Below, piece by piece: positions 1 through 12,111 of a stretch of 64,000 nt of DNA. The first letter of the stretch is position 1; the number at the start of each line of letters is the position of its first letter. The stretch lies in NCBI RefSeq assembly GCF_026230105.1, contig NC_079483.1, forward strand, positions 1,915,312-1,979,311, written 5' to 3'. Below the pieces are notes generated by a model. It ran no database searches. It was not told the origin of the DNA and worked only from the letters and a program-made list of their open reading frames with translations. The DNA is from Diorhabda sublineata (Eukaryota > Arthropoda > Insecta > Coleoptera > Chrysomelidae). The translations under genes were made by a program, and so were the position numbers.

Positions 1-575
1 AAAGTTAGATGCAAACTCACTCAAATATATGAGAATTGTTGAAATTCGACTTCAAATTAGGAAGATAGACTTTGAAAATTTTCAATCAACACAAAGTGAC
101 AGTTGACCTCAATGGGCTTCAATGGAAGTTAATCGCGTATATCTGACAAAGTTAGATGCAAACTCACTCAAATATATGAGAAATGTTGAAATTCGTCTTC
201 AAATTAGGAAGATAGACTTTGAAAATTTTCAATCAACACAAATTGACAATCGACCTCAATGTGCTTCAATGGATGTTAATCGACGATATCTGACAAAGTT
301 AGATGCAAACTCACTCAAATATATGAGAAATGTTGAAATTCGACTTCAAATTAGGAAGATAGACTTTGAAAATTTTCAATCAACACAAAGTGACAGTCGA
401 CCTCAATTGGCTTCAGTGGATGTTAATCGACGATATCTGACAAAGTTAGATGCAAACTCTCCCAAATATATAAGAAATGTTGAAATTCGACTTCAAATTA
501 GGAAGATAGACTTCGAAAATTTTCAATCAACACAAAGTGACAGTCGATCTCAATGGGCTTCAATGGATGTTAATT

Positions 576-591
576 GACGATATGACGATAT
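576..591 (+). repeat. 8-bp micro-duplication inside an S monomer
   Basis: GACGATAT is present twice in direct succession (576-583 and 584-591), where other S monomers have it once. The unit is lengthened by 8 bp and the frame shifts. The same duplication occurs at 19,293-19,308 in the second large block and nowhere else I could find, so it is a good private mark of this block. Confidence 0.9.
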
Positions 592-1446
592 CTGACAAAG
601 TTAGATGAAAACTCACTCCAATATATAACAAATGTTGAAATTCGACTTCAAATTAGGAAGATAGACTTTGAAAATTTTCAATCAACACAAAGTGACAGTC
701 GACCTCAATGGGCTTCAATGGATGTTAATTGACGATATCTGACAAAGTTAGATGCAAACTCACTCCAATATATAAGAAATGTTGAAATTCGACTTCAAAT
801 TAGGAGGATAGACTTTGAAAATTTTCAATCAACACAAAGTGACAGTCGACCTCAATTGGCTTCAGTGGATGTTAATCGACGATATCTGACAAAGTTAGAT
901 GCAAACTCTCCCAAATATATAAGAAATGTTGAAATGCGACTCCAAATTAGGAAGATAGACAATTTTAAATCAACACAAAGTGACAGTTGACCTCAATGGG
1001 CTTCAATGGATGTTAATCGCGTATATCTGACAAAGTTAGATGCAAACTCACTCGAATATATGAGAAATGTTGAAATTCGACTTAAAATTAGGAAGATAGA
1101 CTTTGAAAATTTTCAATCAACACAAATTGACAATCGACCTCAATGTGCTTCAATGGATGTTAATTGACGATATCTGACAAAGTTAGATGCAAACTCACTC
1201 CAATATATAAGAAATGTTGAAATTCGACTTCAAATTAGCAAGATAGACTTCGAAAATTTTCAATCAACACAAAGTGACAGTTGACCTCAATGGGCTTCAA
1301 TGGATGTTAATCGCCTATATCTGACAAAGTTAGATGCAAACTCACTCAAATATATGAGAATTGTTGAAATTCGACTTCAAATTAGGAAGATAGACTTTGA
1401 AAATTTTCAATCAACACAAAGTGACAGTTGACCTCAATGGGCTTCA

Positions 1447-1593
1447 ATGGATGTTAATCGCGTATATCTGACAAAGTTAGATGCAAACTCACTCAAATAT
1501 ATGAGAAATGTTGAAATTCGTCTTCAAATTAGGAAGATAGACTTTGAAAATTTTCAATCAACACAAATTGACAATCGACCTCAATGTGCTTCA
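1447..1593 (+). repeat. Reference monomer, R class (147 bp)
   Basis: This unit runs from one ATGGATGTTAAT to the next (1594) and is exactly 147 bp. The R class is marked by CGCGTATAT (or CGCCTATAT elsewhere) at unit positions 13-21 and usually a CTCAAATATATGAG or CTCGAATATATGAG centre. It normally follows a monomer ending AGTTGACCTCAATGGGCTTCA. Read from the ATG it is 49 codons without a stop. A CTTAAAATT sub-variant with a CTCGAATATATGAG centre (for example at 3052 and 7420) marks HOR starts. The start of the repeat is my own choice of phase; the tandem array has no natural first base. Confidence 0.9.
1544..1557. other. A4T4-centred 14-bp palindrome, one per monomer
   Basis: TTGAAAATTTTCAA is a perfect 14 bp palindrome and occurs once in each monomer that carries GACTTTGAAAATTTT, centred near unit position 104. 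Monomers with GACTTCGAAAATTTT keep only the inner ten bases, GAAAATTTTC, and 141 bp P units lose the left arm. A shorter TTGAA...TTCAA dyad lies about 30 bp upstream in most units. AAAATTTT tracts are known to bend DNA, so the array has a bend candidate at each nucleosome-length step. Whether any protein uses the dyads is unknown. Confidence 0.7.
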
Positions 1594-1740
1594 ATGGATG
1601 TTAATCGACGATATCTGACAAAGTTAGATGCAAACTCACTCAAATATATGAGAAATGTTGAAATTCGACTTCAAATTAGGAAGATAGACTTTGAAAATTT
1701 TCAATCAACACAAAGTGACAGTCGACCTCAATTGGCTTCA
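1594..1740 (+). repeat. Reference monomer, B class (147 bp)
   Basis: The B class has CGACGATAT at unit positions 13-21 and a CTCAAATATATGAG centre. It follows a monomer whose end reads ATTGACAATCGACCTCAATGTGCTTCA, that is with GTGC in place of GGGC. It is common from 10.3 to 18.5 kb, in the matching second block, and from 38 to 63 kb. Runs of consecutive B units at 11,365-11,790, 38,138-38,593 and 40,919-41,521 carry two further marks, CTGAGAAAG in place of CTGACAAAG and ATATAC in place of ATAGAC. Confidence 0.85.
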
Positions 1741-1881
1741 GTGGATGTTAATCGACGATATCTGACAAAGTTAGATGCAAACTCTCCCAAATATATAAGA
1801 AATGTTGAAATGCGACTCGAAATTAGGAAGATAGACAACTTTCAATCAACACAAAGTGACAGTTGACCTCAATGGGCTTCA
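1741..1881 (+). repeat. Reference monomer, P class (141 bp)
   Basis: The P class starts GTGGATG rather than ATGGATG, follows a monomer ending CAATTGGCTTCA, has CGACGATAT near its start and a TCTCCCAAATATATAAG centre. Most copies also read GAAATGCGACTC and lack six bases in the ATAGACTTTGAAAATTTT region, giving ATAGACAATTTT and a 141 bp unit. Six is a multiple of three, so the plus-strand frame survives. From about 45 kb on, some P units keep the full 147 bp (for example near 45,910 and 51,630). Because P units recur once per HOR they explain why HOR lengths are often a multiple of 147 minus 6. Confidence 0.88.
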
Positions 1882-2322
1882 ATGGATGTTAATCGCGTAT
1901 ATCTGACAAAGTTAGATGCAAACTCACTCGAATATATGAGAAATGTTGAAATTCGACTTCAAATTAGGAAGATAGACTTTGAAAATTTTCAATCAACACA
2001 AATTGACAGTTGACCTCAATGGGCTTCAATGGATGTTAATCGCGTATATCTGACAAAGTTAGATGCAAACTCACTCCAATATATAAGAAATGTTGAAATT
2101 CGACTTCAAATTAGGAAGATAGACTTCGAAAATTTTCAATCAACACAAAGTGACAGTTGACCTCAATGGGCTTCAATGGATGTTAATCGCCTATATCTGA
2201 CAAAGTTAGATGCACACTCACTCAAATATATGAGAAATGTTGAAATTCGACTTCAAATTAGGAAGATAGACTTCGAAAATTTTCAATCAACACAAAGTGA
2301 CAGTCGACCTCAATGGGCTTCA

Positions 2323-2469
2323 ATGGATGTTAATTGACGATATCTGACAAAGTTAGATGCAAACTCACTCCAATATATAAGAAATGTTGAAATTCGACTC
2401 CAAATTAGGAAGATAGACTTCGAAAATTTTCAATCAACACAAAGTGACAGTTGACCTCAATGGGCTTCA
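2323..2469 (+). repeat. Reference monomer, S class (147 bp, carries TGA)
   Basis: The S class has TGACGATAT at unit positions 13-21, a CTCCAATATATAAG centre and usually ATAGACTTCGAAAATTTT. It follows a monomer ending AGTCGACCTCAATGGGCTTCA. The TGA stands where B and P units have CGA, so it closes the plus-strand frame. Several derived forms exist, with CTTCAAATTAGCAAG (for example near 1235 and 7795), GAAATTGGAC (near 2690), and CAAAAATAGATG (near 8035). It is one of the commonest classes in the window. Confidence 0.87.
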
Positions 2470-3051
2470 ATGGATGTTAATCGCCTATATCTGACAAAGT
2501 TAGATGCAAACTCACTCAAATATATGAGAAATGTTGAAATTCGTCTTCAAATTAGGAAGATAGACTTTGAAAATTTTCAATCAACACAAAGTGACAGTCG
2601 ACCTCAATGGGCTTCAATGGATGTTAATTGACGATATCTGACAAAGTTAGATGCAAACTCACTCCAATATATAAGAAATGTTGAAATTGGACTTCAAATT
2701 AGGAAGATAGACTTCGAAAATTTTCAATCAACACAAAGTGACAGTTGACCTCAATGGGCTTCAATGGATGTTAATCGCCTATATCTGACAAAGTTAGATG
2801 CAAACTCACTCAAATATATGAGAAATGTTGAAATTCGACTTCAAATTAGGAAGATAGACTTTTAAAATTTTCAATCAACACAAAGTGACAGTCGACCTCA
2901 ATTGGCTTCAGTGCATGTTAATCGACGATATCTGACAAAGTTAGATGCGAACTCTCCCAAATATATAAGAAATGTTGAAATGCGACTCCAAATTAGGAAG
3001 ATAGACAATTTTCAATCAACACAAAGTGACAGTTGACCTCAATGGGCTTCA

Positions 3052-5526
3052 ATGGATGTTAATCGCGTATATCTGACAAAGTTAGATGCAAACTCACTCG
3101 AATATATGAGGAATGTTGAAATTCGACTTAAAATTAGGAAGATAGACTTTGAAAATTTTCAATCAACAGAAAGTGACAGTCGACCTCAATGGGCTTCAAT
3201 GGATGTTAATCGCGTATATCTGACAAAGTTAGATGCAATCTCACTCCAATATATAAGAAATGTTGAAATTCGACTCCAAATTAGGAAGATAGACTTCGAA
3301 AATTTTCAATCAACACAAAGTGACAGTTGACCTCAATGGGCTTCAATGGATGTTAATTGACGATATCTGACAAAGTTAGATGCAAACTCACTCCAATATA
3401 TAAGAAATGTTGAAATTCGACTTCAAATTAGGAAGATAGACTTCGAAAATTTTCAATCAACACAAAGTGACAGTTGACCTCAATGGGCTTCAATGGATGT
3501 TAATCGCCTATATCTGACAAAGTTAGATGCAAACTCACTCAAATATATGAGAAATGTTGAAATTCGACTTCAAATTAGGAAGATAGACTTTTAAAATTTT
3601 CAATCAACACAAAGTGACAGTCGACCTCAATTGGCTTCAGTGCATGTTAATCGACGATATCTGACAAAGTTAGATGCGAACTCTCCCAAATATATAAGAA
3701 ATGTTGAAATGCGACTCCAAATTAGGAAGATAGACAATTTTCAATCAACACAAAGTGACAGTTGACCTCAATGGGCTTCAATGGATGTTAATCGCGTATA
3801 TCTGACAAAGTTAGATGCAAACTCACTCGAATATATGAGGAATGTTGAAATTCGACTTAAAATTAGGAAGATAGACTTTGAAAATTTTCAATCAACAGAA
3901 AGTGACAGTCGACCTCAATGGGCTTCAATGGATGTTAATCGCGTATATCTGACAAAGTTAGATGCAATCTCACTCCAATATATAAGAAATGTTGAAATTC
4001 GACTCCAAATTAGGAAGATAGACTTCGAAAATTTTCAATCAACACAAAGTGACAGTTGACCTCAATGGGCTTCAATGGATGTTAATTGACGATATCTGAC
4101 AAAGTTAGATGCAAACTCACTCAAATATATGAGAAATGTTGAAATTCGACTTCAAATTAGGAAGATAGACTTTTAAAATTTTCAATCAACACAAAGTGAC
4201 AGTCGACCTCAATTGGCTTCAGTGCATGTTAATCGACGATATCTGACAAAGTTAGATGCGAACTCTCCCAAATATATAAGAAATGTTGAAATGCGACTCC
4301 AAATTAGGAAGATAGACAATTTTCAATCAACACAAAGTGACAGTTGACCTCAATGGGCTTCAATGGATGTTAATCGCGTATATCTGACAAAGTTAGATGC
4401 AAACTCACTCGAATATATGAGGAATGTTGAAATTCGACTTAAAATTAGGAAGATAGACTTTGAAAATTTTCAATCAACAGAAAGTGACAGTCGACCTCAA
4501 TGGGCTTCAATGGATGTTAATCGCGTATATCTGACAAAGTTAGATGCAATCTCACTCCAATATATAAGAAATGTTGAAATTCGACTCCAAATTAGGAAGA
4601 TAGACTTCGAAAATTTTCAATCAACACAAAGTGACAGTTGACCTCAATGGGCTTCAATGGATGTTAATTGACGATATCTGACAAAGTTAGATGCAAACTC
4701 ACTCAAATATATGAGAAATGTTGAAATTCGACTTCAAATTAGGAAGATAGACTTTTAAAATTTTCAATCAACACAAAGTGACAGTCGACCTCAATTGGCT
4801 TCAGTGCATGTTAATCGACGATATCTGACAAAGTTAGATGCGAACTCTCCCAAATATATAAGAAATGTTGAAATGCGACTCCAAATTAGGAAGATAGACA
4901 ATTTTCAATCAACACAAAGTGACAGTTGACCTCAATGGGCTTCAATGGATGTTAATCGAGTATATCTGACAAAGTTAGATGCAAACTCACTCGAATATAT
5001 GAGGAATGTTGAAATTCGACTTAAAATTAGGAAGATAGACTTTGAAAATTTTCAATCAACAGAAAGTGACAGTCGACCTCAATGGGCTTCAATGGATGTT
5101 AATCGCGTATATCTGACAAAGTTAGATGCAAACTCACTCCAATATATAAGAAATGTTGAAATTCGACTTCAAATTAGGAAGATAGACTTCGAAAATTTTC
5201 AATCAACACAAAGTGACAGTTGACCTCAATGGGCTTCAATGGATGTTAATCGCCTATATCTGACAAAGTTAGATGCAAACTCACTCCAATATATGAGAAA
5301 TGTTGAAATTCGACTTCAAATTAGGAAGATAGACTTTTAAAATTTTCAATCAACACAAAGTGACAGTCGACCTCAATTGGCTTCAGTGCATGTTAATCGA
5401 CGATATCTGACAAAGTTAGATGCGAACTCTCCCAAATATATAAGAAATGTTGAAATGCGACTCCAAATTAGGAAGATAGACAATTTTCAATCAACACAAA
5501 GTGACAGTTGACCTCAATGGGCTTCA
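3052..5526 (+). repeat. 582-bp HOR run with a 729-bp first unit
   Basis: The R sub-variant with CTCGAATATATGAG and CTTAAAATT starts at 3052, 3781, 4363, 4945 and 5527. The spacings are 729, 582, 582 and 582 bp, that is five monomers and then four, each less 6 bp for one 141 bp P unit. Three of the four units carry GATGCAATCTCACTCC. A GTGCATGTTAATCGACG mark and a GACTTTTAAAATTTT mark recur in each. The 729 bp unit has one extra S monomer. The same series lies at 23,525-25,999 in copy 2. Confidence 0.92.
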
Positions 5527-7419
5527 ATGGATGTTAATCGCGTATATCTGACAAAGTTAGATGCAAACTCACTCGAATATATGAGGAATGTTGAAATTCG
5601 ACTTAAAATTAGGAAGATAGACTTTGAAAATTTTCAATCAACACAAAGTGACAGTTGACCTCAATGGGCTTCAATGGATGTTAATTGACGATATCTGACA
5701 AAGTTAGATGCAAACTCACTCCAATATATAAGAAATGTTGAAATTCGACTTCAAATTAGGAAGATAGACAATTTTCAATCAACACAAAGTGACAGTTGAC
5801 CTCAATGGGCTTCAATGGATGTTAATTGACGATATCTGACAAAGTTAGATGCAAACTCACTCGAATATATGAGAAATGTTGAAATTCGACTTCAAATTAG
5901 GAAGATAGACTTTGAAAATTTTCAATCAACACAAATTGACAGTTGACCTCAATGGGCTTCAATGGATGTTAATCGCCTATATCTGACAAAGTTAGATGCA
6001 AACTCACTCAAATATATGAGAAATGTTGAAATTCGTCTTCAAATTAGGAAGATAGACTTTGAAAATTTTCAATCAACACAAAGTGACAGTCGACCTCAAT
6101 GGGCTTCAATGGATGTTAATTGACGATATCTGACAAAGCTAGATGCAAACTCACTCCAATATATAAGAAATGTTGAAATTGGACTTCAAATTAGGAAGAT
6201 AGACTTCGAAAATTTTCAATCAACACAAAGTGACAGTCGATCTCAATGGGCTTCAATGGATGTTAATCGCCTATATCTGACAAAGTTAGATGCAAACTCA
6301 CTCAAATATATGAGAAATGTTGAAATTCGACTTCAAATTAGGAAGATAGACTTTTAAAATTTTCAATCAACACAAAGTGACAGTCGACCTCAATTGGCTT
6401 CAGTGCATGTTAATCGACGATATCTGACAAAGTTAGATGCGAACTCTCCCAAATATATAAGAAATGTTGAAATGCGACTCCAAATTAGGAAGATAGACAA
6501 TTTTCAATCAACACAAAGTGACAGTTGACCTCAATGGGCTTCAATGGATGTTAATCGCGTATATCTGACAAAGTTAGATGCAAACTCACTCGAATATATG
6601 AGAAATGTTGAAATTCGACTTCAAATTAGGAAGATAGACTTTGAAAATTTTCAATCAACACAAATTGACAGTTGACCTCAATGGGCTTCAATGGATGTTA
6701 ATCGCGTATATCTGACAAAGTTAGATGCAAACTCACTCAAATATATGAGAAATGTTGAAATTCGTCTTCAAATTAGGAAGATAGACTTTGAAAATTTTCA
6801 ATCAACACAAAGTGACAGTCGACCTCAATGGGCTTCAATGGATGTTAATTGACGATATCTGTAAAAGTTAGATGCAAACTCACTCCAATATATAAGAAAT
6901 GTTGAAATTCGACTTCAAATTAGGAAGATAGACTTCGAAAATTTTCAATCAACACAAAGTGACAGTCGATCTCAATGGGCTTCAATGGATGTTAATTGAC
7001 GATATCTGACAGAGTTAGATGCAAACTAACTCCAATATATAAGAAATGTTGAAATTCGACTTCAAATTAGGAAGGTGGACTTTGAAAATTTTCAATCAAC
7101 ACAAAGTGACAGTCGACCTCAATGGGCTTCAATGGATGTTAATTGACGATATCTGACAAAGTTAGATGCAAACTCACTCCAATATATAAGAAATGTTGAA
7201 ATTCGACTTCAAATTAGGAAGATAGACTTTGAAAATTTTCAATCAACACAAAGTGACAGTCGACCTCAATTGGCTTCAGTGGATGTTAATCGACGATATC
7301 TGACAAAGTTAGTTGCAAACTCTCCCAAATATATAAGAAATGTTGAAATGCGACTCCAAATTAGGAAGATAGACAATTTTCAATCAGAACAAAGTGACAG
7401 TTGACCTCAATGGGCTTCA

Positions 7420-9900
7420 ATGGATGTTAATCGCGTATATCTGACAAAGTTAGATGCAAACTCACTCGAATATATGAGAAATGTTGAAATTCGACTTAAA
7501 ATTAGGAAGATAGACTTTGAAAATTTTCAATCAACAGAAAGTGACAGTCGACCTCAATGGGCTTCAATGGATGTTAATCGCGTATATCTGACAAAGTTAG
7601 ATGCAAACTCACTCGAATATATGAGAAATGTTGAAATTTGACTTCAAATTAGGAAGATAGACTTTGAAAATTTTCAATCAACACAAAGTGACAGTCGACC
7701 TCAATGGGCTTCAATGGATGTTAATTGACGATATCTGACAAAGTTAGATGCAAACTCACTCCAATATATAAGAAATGTTGAAATTCGACTTCAAATTAGC
7801 AAGATAGACTTCGAAAATTTTCAATCAACACAAAGTGACAGTTGACCTCAATGGGCTTCAATGGATGTTAATCGCGTATATCTGACAAAGTTAGATGCAA
7901 ACTCACTCAAATATATGAGAAATGTTGAAATTCGTCTTCAAATTAGGAAGATAGACTTTGAAAATTTTCAATCAACACAAAGTGACAGTCGACCTCAATG
8001 GGCTTCAATGGATGTTAATTGACGATATCTGACAAAAATAGATGCAAACTCACTCCAATATATAAGAAATGTTGAAATTCGACTTCAAATTAGGAAGATA
8101 GACTTCGAAAATTTTCAATCAACACAAAGTGACAGTCGACCTCAATGGGCTTCAATGGATGTTAATTGACGATATCTGACAAAGTTAGATGCAAACTCAC
8201 TCCAATATATAAGAAATGTTGAAATTCGACTTCAAATTAGGAAGATAGACTTTGAAAATTTTCAATCAACACAAAGTGACAGTCGACCTCAATTGGCTTC
8301 AGTGGATGTTAATCGACGATATCTGACAAAGTTAGATGCAAACTCTCCCAAATATATAAGAAATGTTGAAATGCGACTCCAAATTAGGAAGATAGACAAT
8401 TTTCAATCAGAACAAAGTGACAGTTGACCTCAATGGGCTTCAATGGATGTTAATCGCGTATATCTGACAAAGTTAGATGCAAACTCACTCGAATATATGA
8501 GAAATGTTGAAATTCGACTTAAAATTAGGAAGGTGGACTTTGAAAATTTTCAATCAACACAAAGTGACAGTCGACCTCAATGGGCTTCAATGGATGTTAA
8601 TTGACGATATCTGACAAAGTTAGATGCAAACTCACTCCAATATATAAGAAATGTTGAAATTCGACTTCAAATTAGGAAGATAGACTTTGAAAATTTTCAA
8701 TCAACACAAAGTGACAGTCGACCTCAATTGGCTTCAGTGGATGTTAATCGACGATATCTGACAAAGTTAGATGCAAACTCTCCCAAATATATAAGAAATG
8801 TTGAAATGCGACTCCAAATTAGGAAGATAGACAATTTTCAATCAGAACAAAGTGACAGTTGACCTCAATGGGCCTCAATGGATGTTAATCGCGTATATCT
8901 GACAAAGTTAGATGCAAACTCACTCGAATATATGAGAAATGTTGAAATTCGACTTAAAATTAGGAAGATAGACTTTGAAAATTTTCAATCAACAGAAAGT
9001 GACAGTCGACCTCAATGGGCTTCAATGGATGTTAATCGCGTATATCTGACAAAGTTAGATGCAAACTCACTCGAATATATGAGAAATGTTGAAATTCGAC
9101 TTCAAATTAGGAAGATAGACTTTGAAAATTTTCAATCAACACAAAGGGACAGTCGACCTCAATGGGCTTCAATGGATGTTAATTGACGATATCTGACAAA
9201 GTTAGATGCAAACTCACTCCAATATATAAGAAATGTTGAAATTCGACTTCAAATTAGCAAGATAGACTTCGAAAATTTTCAATCAACACAAAGTGACAGT
9301 TGACCTCAATGGGCTTCAATGGATGTTAATCGCGTATATCTGACAAAGTTAGATGCAAACTCACTCAAATATATGAGAAATGTTGAAATTCGTCTTCAAA
9401 TTAGGAAGATAGACTTTGAAAATTTTCAATCAACACAAAGTGACAGTCGACCTCAATGGGCTTCAATGGATGTTAATTGACGATATCTGACAAAAATAGA
9501 TGCAAACTCACTCCAATATATAAGAAATGTTGAAATTCGACTTCAAATTAGGAAGATAGACTTCGAAAATTTTCAATCAACACAAAGTGACAGTCGACCT
9601 CAATGGGCTTCAATGGATGTTAATTGACGATATCTGACAAAGTTAGATGCAAACTCACTCCAATATATAAGAAATGTTGAAATTCGACTTCAAATTAGGA
9701 AGATAGACTTTGAAAATTTTCAATCAACACAAAGTGACAGTCGACCTCAATTGGCTTCAGTGGATGTTAATCGACGATATCTGACAAAGTTAGATGCAAA
9801 CTCTCCCAAATATATAAGAAATGTTGAAATGCGACTCCAAATTAGGAAGATAGACAATTTTCAATCAGAACAAAGTGACAGTTGACCTCAATGGGCTTCA
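7420..9900 (+). repeat. 7-mer / 3-mer / 7-mer HOR series (1023, 435, 1023 bp)
   Basis: Units start at 7420, 8443, 8878 and 9901 with an R monomer carrying CTTAAAATT. Spacings are 1,023, 435 and 1,023 bp, equal to seven, three and seven monomers each less 6 bp. Each unit ends in a P monomer followed by the rare mark CAATCAGAACAAAG. The two 7-mers share the order R, R, S, R, S with CAAAAATAG, S, P. The 3-mer opens with a chimeric monomer whose left part is R and whose right part has AAGGTGGAC, a mark otherwise seen in this block only at about 7,074. The same series is at 27,893-30,373 in copy 2. Confidence 0.92.
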
Positions 9901-11835
9901 ATGGATGTTAATCGCGTATATCTGACAAAGTTAGATGCAAACTCACTCGAATATATGAGAAATGTTGAAATTCGACTTAAAATTAGGAAGATAGACTTTG
10001 AAAATTTTCAATCAACAGAAAGTGACAGTCGACCTCAATGGGCTTCAATGGATGTTAATCGCGTATATCTGACAAAGTTAGATGCAAACTCACTCGAATA
10101 TATGAGAAATGTTGAAATTCGACTTCAAATTAGGAAGATAGACTTTGAAAATTTTCAATCAACACAAAGTGACAGTCGACCTCAATGGGCTTCAATGGAT
10201 GTTAATTGACGATATCTGACAAAGTTAGATGCAAACTCACTCCAATATATAAGAAATGTTGAAATTCGACTTCAAATTAGCAAGATAGACTTCGAAAATT
10301 TTCAATCAACACAAAGTGACAGTTGACCTCAATGGGCTTCAATGGATGTTAATCGCCTATATCTGACAAAGTTAGATGCAAACTCACTCAAATATATGAG
10401 AAATGTTGAAATTCGTCTTCAAATTAGGAAGATAGACTTTGAAAATTTTCAATCAACACAAATTGACAATCGACCTCAATGTGCTTCAATGGATGTTAAT
10501 CGACGATATCTGACAAAGTTAGATGCAAACTCACTCAAATATATAAGAAATGTTGAAATTCGACTTCAAATTAGGAAGATAGACTTCGAAAATTTTCAAT
10601 CAACACAAAGTGACAGTCGACCTCAATGGGCTTCAATGGATGTTAATTGACGATATCTGACAAAGTTAGATGCAAACTCACTCCAATATATAAGTAATGT
10701 TGAAATTGGACTTCAAATTAGGAAGATAGACTTCGAAAATTTTCAATCAACGCAAAGTGACAGTCGACCTCAATGGGCTTCAATGGATGTTAATTGACGA
10801 TATCTGACAAAGTTAGATGCAAACTCACTCAAATATATGAGAAATGTTGAAATTCGACTTCAAATTAGGAAGATAGACTTCGAAAATTTTCAATCAACAC
10901 AAAGTGACAGTCGACCTCAATGGGCTTCAATGGATGTTAATCGCCTATATCTGACAAAGTTAGATGCAAACTCACTCAAATATATGAGAAATGTTGAAAT
11001 TCGACTTCAAATTAGGAAGATAGACTTTTAAAATTTTCAATCAACACAAATTGACAGTTGACCTCAATGGGCTTCAATGGATGTTAATCGCGTATATCTG
11101 ACAAAGTTAGATGCAAACTCTCCCAAATATATAAGAAATGTTGAATTGCGACTCCAAATTAGGAAGATAGACAACTTTCAATCAACACAAAGTGACAGTT
11201 GACCTCAATGGGCTTCAATGGATGTTAATCGCGTATATCTGACAAAGTTAGATGCAAACTCACTCGAATATATGAGAAATGTTGAAATTCGTCTACAAAT
11301 TAGGAAGATAGACTTTGAAAATTTTCAATCAACACAAATTGACAGTTGACCTCAATGGGCTTCAATGGATGTTAATCGCGTATATATGACAAAGTTAGAT
11401 GCAAACTCACTCGAATATATGAGAAATGTTGAAATTCGACTTCAAATTAGGAAGATAGACTTTGAAAATTTTCAATCAACACAAATTGACAATCGACCTC
11501 AATGTGCTTCAATGGATGTTAATCGACGATATCTGAGAAAGTTAGATGCAAACTCACTCAAATATATGAGAAATGTTGAAATTCGACTTCAAATTAGGAA
11601 GATATACTTTGAAAATTTTCAATCAACACAAATTGACAATCGACCTCAATGTGCTTCAATGGATGTTAATCGACGATATCTGACAAAGTTAGATGCAAAC
11701 TCACTCAAATATATGAGAAATGTTGAAATTCGACTTCAAATTAGGAAGATAGACTTTGAAAATTTTCAATCAACACAAATTGACAGTTGACCTCAATGGG
11801 CTTCAATGGATGTTAATCGCGTATATCTGACAAAG

Positions 11836-11842
11836 TTGATGC
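11836..11842 (+). repeat. Recurrent 1-bp-deleted monomer (146 bp)
   Basis: GTTGATGC replaces GTTAGATGC here, a 1 bp loss that shifts the frame. The same form appears near 17,695, 21,070, 22,533, 32,310, 46,670, 57,822, 58,551, 59,285, 60,741 and 61,617, nearly always followed by CTCAAATATATGAG. The identical lesion in many HOR contexts shows one mutation that has spread by exchange, and it explains several HOR periods that are 1 bp short of a multiple of 147. Confidence 0.85.
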
Positions 11843-12111
11843 AAACTCACTCAAATATATGAGAAATGTTGAAATTCGTCTTCAAATTAGGAAGATAGAC
11901 TTTGAAAATTTTCAATCAACACAAAGTGACAGTCGACCTCAATGGGCTACAATGGACGTTAATTGACGATATCTGACAAAGTTAGATGCAAACTCACTCC
12001 AATATATAAGAAATGTTGAAATTCGTTTTCAAATTAGGAAGATAGACTTCGAAAATTTTCAATCAACACAAAGTGACAGTCGACCTCAATGGGCTTCAAT
12101 GGATGTTAATT

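Noticed and set aside
122..577. Open frame of 151 codons starting MEVN, one of about 75 similar plus-strand ORFs
   Set aside because: All such ORFs are the same 49-codon unit read through one to five times. They end at repeat-borne TGA or at small indels and lack unique sequence, introns, domain motifs or signal peptides. They are a result of the unit being divisible by three, so no CDS is annotated.
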